Positions 57,184 through 64,000 of a DNA stretch of 64,000 nucleotides are shown in pieces. Positions within the stretch are counted from its first letter, which is position 1. Each line of letters begins with the position of its first letter. The notes under the pieces were generated by a model that had not been told where the DNA came from, did no database searches, and saw nothing but the letters and a program-made list of their open reading frames with translations. This DNA is from Macrothele yani (Eukaryota; Arthropoda; Arachnida; Araneae; Macrothelidae), in NCBI GenBank assembly GCA_039090855.1, contig CM077002.1, positions 82,526,194-82,590,193 of the forward strand. Direction: 5' to 3'. A program made the translations under genes and the position numbers.

Positions 57184-57660
57184 GTAAGAATTTTTCATCA
57201 TGATTGTATCTTATTTTTTTGTTCATGACTGAAATTTTGTAATTTAGGACAAAATACATGCCATTTACTTGAAATCAGGTGTTTGGATATGTTAATGTAG
57301 CTGTGCTGTTTCTTTTTGAAAATTCCACTTTTGACCTTTTTTTTTTTTGTCATTACCTATTTTATTATCCCCTTAATTTCAAGGCATTTCAGTAATTTGA
57401 ATTTATTAACACAGCTGTACTATTTTCTTAGAAAATTCTAAATTTTTATTTTTTATTTCCTTTTTTCTAGAATTTACTACTTTGATTTCAAAGCTTTTCC
57501 AAAATTTCTGTAAATAATCCTTAAATTGTAATTTTTTTGTAATTTTATGAAATTTTTTTATTAAAATTTTTTCCTGAGATGCATTTTAAAATTATTCAGT
57601 CCAGTGAATCAACTCTTGAATGTTAAAAACCCAATAAATTTTTACTTCTGAGTTATTTAT
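57184..57660. other. Intron DNA, T-rich, nothing recognised
   Basis: Long T tracts (for example 57339-57350); no element or exon seen. Confidence 0.55.
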
Positions 57661-58556
57661 TGATCACAATTCCCTGTAATCTTCAGGTATGAGATTCTAC
57701 CACAGATTTGAGAATTCTGCCACTTGTATTATCATTTAGGTTATTCTCAAGATCAATGCACAACTGAACAGAATTTTTGGGGGGATTGGTGGTGGAGGTG
57801 AAGGGAGGGCCATTTTTCATCTGAGAACAAAATTCCATCATTCAAAACTTTCTAGAATGGAAGTTAGACAAAATGGAGGTTTCTTCTATAATCATTAATT
57901 TTTTTCTTCTGATGCTCCTTCTGCCCAATATTGTTGTTGTATATAATTTTATTCCTTAAATATTTGTATTTCAGCTTGAAAATGGGGGAGTATTTTCTGA
58001 AAACAGAAGTTAGACGGAGTGAAGATTTCTCCTGTAATCATAATCCCCCCTGCAATACCCCCCCCTTTTAATGCTTGCATTTAAGCTTCATAAAAGGAAG
58101 GGAAAATTTTTCGAAAATGCAAGTGATAAAGTTGGAAAATTGGTAAGAATTGCTGCATGGTGTTCAATAGTATCACATTCTAAGTTACACCATTTATCTA
58201 AAATAGTGAAAGTTTTGTTATCATGCATTCATGGTCTTTAGGCTGAAAGTCTTTTCAGCATGATAGATGAAATATTGTCATCTGAGGGCATAAAACAAAA
58301 GGAAGGAAAAGTGACAATGAAGAAATGGGAATGGAAATATATCAGCAGAAAGAAAAATTAAGCAATGGATGTTGTTGCTGCAGATTCAACAAAAGATAAA
58401 TATTGCTGTGGAACTTGCTGAGAAGAAAGCAAGGCTTGCTTGTAAGAGGAAACTAGAGCTGATAAGTATTAGGTTGAAAAGAAAGTAATGTCTGTAAATG
58501 CAAGGCAACAGAAAAGTGCTAATTACCGTATATACAAGTACAAATCAGTTCAAAAT

Positions 58557-59423
58557 TTACTTGCTATCATTTGCCATGGCCTGCTCCCATCGTATGGGCA
58601 GTTGTTGGATATCGTCTCTGTAAAATTGTGGTAGCTTGGACGCAAAGAAGTGAGTAAGTGCACGTTTGACATCATCCTGGTTGGTGAACTGCTGTCCATC
58701 CAGGAAATACTGTAACAACTGGAAAAGGTGGTAGTCACTTGGGGCAATGTCCAGGGAATAAGCTGGGTGGTAGTCACTTGGGGCAATGTCCAGGGAATAG
58801 GCTGGGTGGTAGTCACTTGGGGCAATGTCCAAGGAATAGGCTGAGTGCCACAGCAGCTCCCAGCCCTGGTACTTGATCTTGTGACAGGTCACCCATGCTG
58901 TGTGAGGTCTTGCTCCATCCTGCCATAGGAGGATGCTCTTGCAGTTCAGCAGTGCTGGTCATTTTGACATGAGCAATGTGTGTGCAGATCATTGAACTGA
59001 TGGTAGTACATATCAGCGGCGATAGTGGTGTTGTCTGGCAGCAGCTCAAAAAACACGACACCCCTCATATCGCACTAAACGGACAGCAGAACCTTATGTG
59101 GGTGTAAGCTGGCTGTGGGGGTTGGCATGGGCTTCTGTTTTGGGTCCAACCACTGTTTCCGGACACTGACATTGTCTTACAGGACCCATTTCTCATCACT
59201 TGTCACAATGCTGTCCAAGAATGGCCTACCTTGGTCATGTGCAAGCAGAGAAATGCATAAACTCGTGCGATTTGCTTTCTGCTGAACTGTGAGTTGATGG
59301 GGTATCCAAACCTCCTTTGTGCACCTTTTCAAGTTGATGCAGGCGTGTGATAATGCTCGTGTGGGTAGTCCCCAGCTGTTCGAGCAACTTCCCACAAGGA
59401 CACAAGTGGGTTGGTCTCCACAA
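58557..59423 (-). pseudogene. mariner transposase with triplicated D34D motif
   Basis: The minus strand reads, across frames, GTTHTSIITRLHQLEKVHKG and TPHQLTVQQKANR. SIVTSDEKWVL carries the first catalytic Asp, in SDEKW. VTCHKIKYQGWELLWHSAY, the third Asp region and FLDGQQFTNQDDVKRALTHF follow. The motif SLDIAPSDYH is present three times in tandem, each unit 13 residues (39 bp, 58735-58851). The second Asp region near 58970 is obscured by frame breaks. Stops and frameshifts make it inactive. The triplication keeps the frame, so it may have arisen by slippage before or after inactivation. Confidence 0.85.
58735..58851 (-). repeat. Three 39-bp tandem units within mariner coding sequence
   Basis: The unit gtggtagtcacttggggcaa continues tgtccagggaata and gctgg. 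It repeats three times with one to three differences. Normal mariners have one copy of this motif. Confidence 0.95.
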
Positions 59424-60292
59424 AAGTCTTCAGCATGTCCATATTTGCTGTTGCGAGTCTTCCGGCTTTGGGACTGTCTGACAGGTCAAAATTTCTCTTT
59501 CAAAAGCCATTCGAATCAACAACAGCACTGACAAAGTAATATGCATTGGGTACACATTGGTAATGTTCTTACAGCACTTGTGGGGGTGCTATTGAGACAA
59601 ACTCATACAGCATGCAATGGCAGATGCGCTTCTTGTCCACTTCCATGTTGGCTGGCGCTTGCACTCTTCACCTTCTAATGGCTAACTGCCACTAACTTAA
59701 ACCACCTACGTGCTGATGTCATGCTGCTGTGCTGAACAATTGTGCAATCTGCAGTGGCCAGTGTGTGCCGTGGCCTGAGCTTCGACTTCGGGTTAGTGTC
59801 TTGTCACTGGACATTACTTTCTTTCCAACCCAATGCAACAAAATGAAACAAGGAAATAAAAATACGTGTTTGAAGTAAATATTTTCCAGTTTAAAATTTA
59901 CATAAATAAATTACAGTGAAAAATTGAGTCTTACTCATGCTGCATTACACACTTTTCTGCAGTGCATTCTAATTTTTTACGTGGTTAAAAGTTCAGCTTT
60001 TTTTTTTTTTTTTTTTTTTTTTATTATTATCAGTCTTATGTATGCTTAATATGCAGATGGTTCAAACCTTTAAATTTCAGTCAGGGTCAATTTTCTGTGC
60101 TTTTATGTGTTGTTTTTACTTTGTTGATTCAAGAAGGACATTTGGAAACTATTTCTAGATTATGAAAAATATCTGTACCTTTGAATATTGATGCGTGAAA
60201 TTTGTCCACTTGAGAATAAAATTAGTAATGATTTTTAATATTTTATTTGCAGAGTTAATTTCATGAGCATAAAACTGTCCTTTATACAGGGT

Positions 60293-60839
60293 GTCCGAGA
60301 ATTATTGGACACATTTCAAAATTATATAAAACAAAACATTAAACAGATAGAAAGAAACTGACTGTACTAACTTACAATGTAACTACACATGTTAATAAAT
60401 TTCAATGTGAGATCCCTTGGTTGCTCATAGTACGTCCAAGCGATACTCGATTTCATGCCATGTATTGGCAAGCATCTAAGGAGTTATGGAATTAATAGCA
60501 GCTGTGATACGCTGCTTCAGTTCCTGCAAATCAGTACAAGGCGCCTGATAGACATGATCCTTCACATAACCCCACATGAAACAGACTTTAATTCCGCGAG
60601 CCATAACACACATATCACCTTCTGCTTACAGATGACATGACTACTGATTGCACATTTCTCATACATTCCTCACCAGGCCACACCTAGCGCCATCTATCGG
60701 ATTCTGGGAATAACAATTCTGCAAAACCAAAATATAGAAACTGTGTTAGTAATATGTGACATAGAAAAACAGACAATGCTCAAAGTTTTTTTGTACATAA
60801 TTTTGTAATGTGTCCAATAATTTTCGGACACCCTGTATA
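60293..60839 (-). mobile_element. Deleted Tc1/mariner-like element (MITE)
   Basis: The ends TATACAGGGTGTCCGAGAAT and the complement of TATACAGGGTGTCCGAAAAT are inverted. A remnant of transposase C-terminus on the minus strand reads YVKDHVYQAPCTDLQELKQR and MLANTWHEIEYRLDV. The catalytic part has been deleted, leaving ~550 bp. Confidence 0.82.
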
Positions 60840-60879
60840 ATAATATTTTGTTGTAGTTTGTTTCATGGTCTAACACTTA

Positions 60880-61210
60880 AACCTGATTCCGGTTGTGTTT
60901 GCAATTGCAAATTTAAATGTGCTGCTCTTCTGACCTTTGTTTCTGGTGGCCAAAGAGTGTTCTGTAATTTCCCCCTCTAATCTGCAACAGGAGTGACCAA
61001 TATAAAATTTACTGCAGTCTAGTGGAATTGAATGGATCGTGTTTCTCATTTGCCATTTGTCTGTATTTTTCAATTTTCTTGTTCTATTAAACAATTTTGC
61101 AATTTTTTGAAAAAAATGTTTAATAGAAAAAAATGCCTTTGTAGCTATTTGTTCTTTATAGTTCTTAATGCATGCTAATGTTATTATTAACTTTCCATAG
61201 TTATTAATTG
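60880..61210 (-). pseudogene. Penelope-type GIY-YIG endonuclease fragment
   Basis: The minus-strand ORF 60870-61286 has NTIHSIPLDCSKFYIGHSCC, then RLEGEITEHSLATRN and KSSTFKFAIANTTG. This fits the second half of a GIY-YIG domain (FYIG as the YIG strand, then R-x3-E-x-EH). No RT part lies nearby. The Met start of the ORF lies in the neighbouring mariner and is not meaningful. Confidence 0.55.
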
Positions 61211-61211
61211 G

Positions 61212-61948
61212 TATATGGGAGTAAATCAAAAAGTAAAGGCCATTGTATTTACCAAAATCAAAGTGAAACTTACAGAACTGTAGCATTATTTTTCAGTGTA
61301 ATCTCCATGCACTTCCATATGTTTTTTGTAATGTTCCACAAGCTTCTTGATCTCATTGGAGAAGAAAGTTTTCAGTTATCCTGAAGCCACTTTGCCTTTC
61401 ACCTTTTCATCACTCACACTATCAAACCACCAATCACGTAATCATCTTTAAGCAGACCGAATAAATTAAAATCACTTTGTGTGAAGTTTGGTTTTATAAG
61501 GCAGATGTGGAAGAACCTAAAACTTCAGATTTTGAATTGATTTAAAAAAATCTTGCTAACCTTCTTTTCAGATATACATGGGCCTATTTTGCAGCCATTG
61601 TATGGGGACAAGAATTGTTGTGATGCAAACGAACAACAGTTTTTGGCAACAATTCTTTTCTTATGTTACAAATTACAGGTTTCAGCTTCTTAAGTATTGC
61701 TGAGTATGTAGCATTGTTAACAGTTTGCCTGTGTTCTGGGTAATGTCCCAGAATAGGCACGTGCACATCCAAAAACAAGGTTTAGCTGATTTTTTTTTTT
61801 TTTTTTTTTGACAGACAGGACACTTTTGAAGTCTTTTGCAGGGAATAAAGGGTGTTTCTTCCCCATACTTTGTCTCTTATTTTTAGGGTCAAAATTATTC
61901 ACCCAGTGCTTGTTCCCAGTGCAATCCTTTCCAGTAATACATCAGCAT
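61212..61948 (-). pseudogene. mariner fragment with mutated catalytic Asp
   Basis: The left end near 61214 reads gggagtaaatcaaaaagtaa, a mariner-like TIR. The minus strand encodes LMNNFDPKNKRQSM (61717-61902), HRQTVNNATYSAILKKLKPV and RLHHNNSCPHTM (61584-61778). The usual HHDNAPxHT, which holds the second catalytic Asp, reads HHNNSCPHT. The other end is missing where the next element starts (61949). Confidence 0.8.
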
Positions 61949-64000
61949 ATATACAGGGCGATTCAGAAATGTTGTTTATAAATGAAAATGTAGGTAGTAC
62001 TCATCGAAACAAACAAAAAAGTCTTAGTCAACATAGGTCTGGAAACGAACCGTTTCCGAGATAATTGACATTTTATTGCAGGGTTTCCAGAGGTAATGTA
62101 AAATTGTTTTTTCCCAAGCTGTCAGTTATTTAGATAGTTTTTGCACTTCTGAGGAAGAAATTGGGAGGGCTGAATTGTTTGAGGGATTAGTTAGACCCCA
62201 ATTGTTTGAGGGAATGGATAGACGCCAAACTTGCCCCTCTCCGAAAGTGCCCCTTCAACTTACCCCAAGGTAAAAACAAACTATCCCAGTTCTTGGAGTA
62301 AAACACCACACACGAGACAGTGAAGGAGATGATTTTTGGGAGGGTATGGGTTGAGAGTCCGAACTTTCAGCCCAAGAACAAATGATTCTGAGATGTTTCC
62401 CTCAGTAGCTCTCCAAATACAACAAATACAACACAAATGAACTGTGGGGAGAAACCAACGTTACATCTGGTAACCCTGCATGATGTTAAAATGGCAAACA
62501 ACACATACAAATACGGACAGAAGTGTCATGTAGGGTGCTTACCTTCACAACAAATGTTCTCCATTTGCTTCAATACAGGCCTCCAGTCTCCTTCTCAGCG
62601 AGACGAGCATTCTTTCAAACATGCCTGGGTTGTGCCTGATATCTGCACATGCAGTTTTCACTCTTATCCTCAATTTGTCGACGTTGCCCACGGGGACTGC
62701 ATACACTCGTCCTTTCAAATAGCCCCAGATGCAGAAATCCGATGGATTGAGGTCAGGTGAGCAGAGAGGCCACGAGCGGGGCCCACCCCGACCTATCCAT
62801 CACTCTCCAAACGCTGCATTGAGATGCTGCCTCACCGTGCGACAAAAATGCACTGGTGAACCAACGTGCATGAACCATATTGTAGCACGTGTACGAAGGG
62901 GGACATCTTCCAGTAGCTGCAGGAGGTCATGCTGCAAAAAGTGCAGATTCAAATCACCTGTAAGCCTGTTAGGAAGCACAAATGTTCCTATGAGACTATC
63001 AGACAAAACACCAGCCCACACGTTAATTGCGAATCGAACCTGGTGACATGTTTGCTGGATGGCGTGGGGATTTTTGACTGTCCAATGGTGGCAGTTATGG
63101 AAGTTGAAAATGCCATGTCTGGTGAATGTGGCCTCATCAGTGAATAAAACATTAACAAGATTCAGAAAGCTCAGATTAAGCGTGCATTGATGTAGCAGCC
63201 ACCGGCAGATGCCACTCTCGGTGGAAGGTCCCTCACACCTAGGGCTTACACTCACTGGATATGGTAAGGGTGTAGGCGATTGTCATGCAGAACTGGTATT
63301 TTGACGCCTATTTTCCACGAGCACAATCCTTCTAGTGCTCGTTGCCGGGTCTTGTTCTATTCATTGTAACAGTTGCTCTTCCTGTCCAGGATCTCAGGCT
63401 GTTCTTGGCCTCCTCGCTGGTGCAGAAAACTGAAATGATTCATTCTCTGTTAGGCGCTGGTGGATCACACAAATATGCAAGGATCTGAATGCCTTCGGTA
63501 TGGATAGGCCTTGGTGTACATACGTGCTGCGAGCGCTGCATTTCCATTCGCCCGACCATACATGAAATGCTTGTCAGCTAACTCTGCATTTGTGAAAGCG
63601 CTAGCCATAGCAACCTTGAATAGTAACAGTATGAAACACACTTCGATATTACCTGTAATGTACAAATTTGAGCCTCCACGTGCTAACTGATGCCATGCAG
63701 ACGTGGTATGTTCGCCAAACTGCGATGCCATCATGGCAGCATTTGCATATCTTCTGCCATGTGTTAGGAGGTGCTTGCTGTACTGATGCAGAGGTTTTTG
63801 CTTGAACCCGGTTAGTATCATACAACAGGTCGCTGTCTGTATGTCGCCTGCCAGAGACTTCCGTGCACCTGGGTGTCCCATTGATTTGTCAGGCTCCTGC
63901 GGGAGACATCTCAGGGCATTCGTTTTTTGTTTGCCGTTTTAATATCATGCAGGGTTACAAGATGTAATGTTGGTTTCTCCCCACAGTTTATTTATGTTGT
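61949..64000 (-). mobile_element. Tc1/mariner-like element, runs off window
   Basis: It begins at TA with TACAGGGCGATTCAGAAATG (61949 onward), a common terminus of DUF4817-type elements. A long inverted repeat follows: 62430-62530 is inverted at 63915-63990, sharing AACTGTGGGGAGAAACCAAC. The right terminus is expected a few hundred bases past the window. The transposase is on the minus strand. Confidence 0.78.
62700..63881 (-). pseudogene. Tc1/mariner-like transposase (DUF4817 type), broken
   Basis: The N-terminus is in 63465-63881 (AFTNAELADKHFMYGRANGN, AARMYTKAYPYRRHSDP). The catalytic core is in 62800-63255: NVLFTDEATFTRHGIFNFHN (first Asp), HQVRFAINVWAGV and FMHVGSPVHFCRTVRQHLN. The second catalytic Asp of MHDGAPAHF reads V. 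The C-terminus, in other frames near 62600-62790, has RTSVCSPRGQ-like and RVKTACADIRHNPGMFERM segments. About 200 bp between the ORFs are in a different frame. It is inactive. Confidence 0.82.

Larger units (their letters stand above)
58469..59833 (-). mobile_element. mariner element inserted in repeat family X
   Basis: The ends are inverted: TTAGGTTGAAAAGAAAGTAA at the left and the complement of TTGGGTTGGAAAGAAAGTAA at the right. The left end follows TA, as expected for mariner. Comparison with copy 2 of the dispersed repeat (52795-52805) shows the empty site, so the insertion point is secure. The minus strand encodes a broken transposase. Confidence 0.9.
57661..60050 (+). repeat. Dispersed repeat family X, copy 3, split by mariner
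   Basis: It matches 51641-53060 in order: the tandem-unit part (57661-58060), the acaccatttatctaaa part (58080-58468), then, after the mariner, the final segment (59834-60050) with tacataaataaattacagtg. A T run of about 22 nt (60000-60021) near the end is specific to this copy. Confidence 0.78.

Overview
This window is eukaryotic, AT-rich, intron-like DNA from an arthropod, most likely an insect with a large repeat-laden genome. I cannot name the species. The evidence is a spliced host gene with very long introns, transposons typical of arthropods (mariner, DUF4817-type Tc1/mariner, Merlin, piggyBac, Tigger, hAT, RTE LINEs, Penelope-like elements), tRNA-derived SINEs, and no bacterial operons or ribosome-binding sites.

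Host gene: three plus-strand exons (22441-22572, 45652-45870, 57088-57183) join in one frame, all with phase-1 splice junctions, into the N-terminal part of a CEP95 (CCDC45)-like centrosomal protein. The intervening introns are about 23.1 kb and 11.2 kb and hold most of the mobile DNA. The first coding exon is not found and the 3' part of the gene lies beyond the window.

Layout. 1-4.3 kb: long-TIR DNA transposon with a broken transposase and two tRNA-SINEs in opposite orientation. 5.2-7.0 and 15.2-17.1 kb: two inverted copies of a Helentron/HINE-like element filled with ~150-bp tandem monomers. 7.5-9.8 kb: an unclassified element with 13-bp TIRs and a 7-bp target duplication, containing a dispersed repeat and a tRNA-bearing fold-back element. 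11-11.7 kb: Penelope fragment with inverted flanks. 12.0-13.4 kb: Merlin-type element. 17.1-20.9 kb: second Merlin-type element whose left end is split by a Penelope palindrome flanked by an 11-bp target duplication. 21.7-22.0 kb: TTAA MITE. 25.6-29.4 kb: second long-TIR transposon of the first family. 30.1-32 kb: fold-back element and a SINE pair. 33.2-34.9 kb: broken piggyBac. 35.4-36.8 kb: Tc1/mariner-like element. 37.0-37.8 kb: hAT remnant. 38.1-41.0 kb: RTE LINE copy 1, then a degenerate LINE to 44.4 kb. 46.8-49.3 kb: Tigger. 49.3-50.9 kb: Penelope remnant and mariner. 51.6-53.1 kb: dispersed repeat copy. 53.4-56.6 kb: full-length RTE copy 2 with intact ORF and target duplication. 57.7-60.1 kb: dispersed repeat copy split by a mariner. 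60.3-64.0 kb: Tc1 MITE, Penelope and mariner fragments, and a Tc1/mariner-like element running off the window.

Only RTE copy 2 (and the RTE copy 1 ORF) looks capable of making a complete enzyme; nearly everything else is decayed or nested. I see no CRISPR array, operon, rRNA or genuine tRNA gene, and no clear sign of a wholly new biological system. The most notable items are structural: the Helentron-like pair, the nested Penelope palindrome, the 7-bp-TSD element and the shared long-TIR family.
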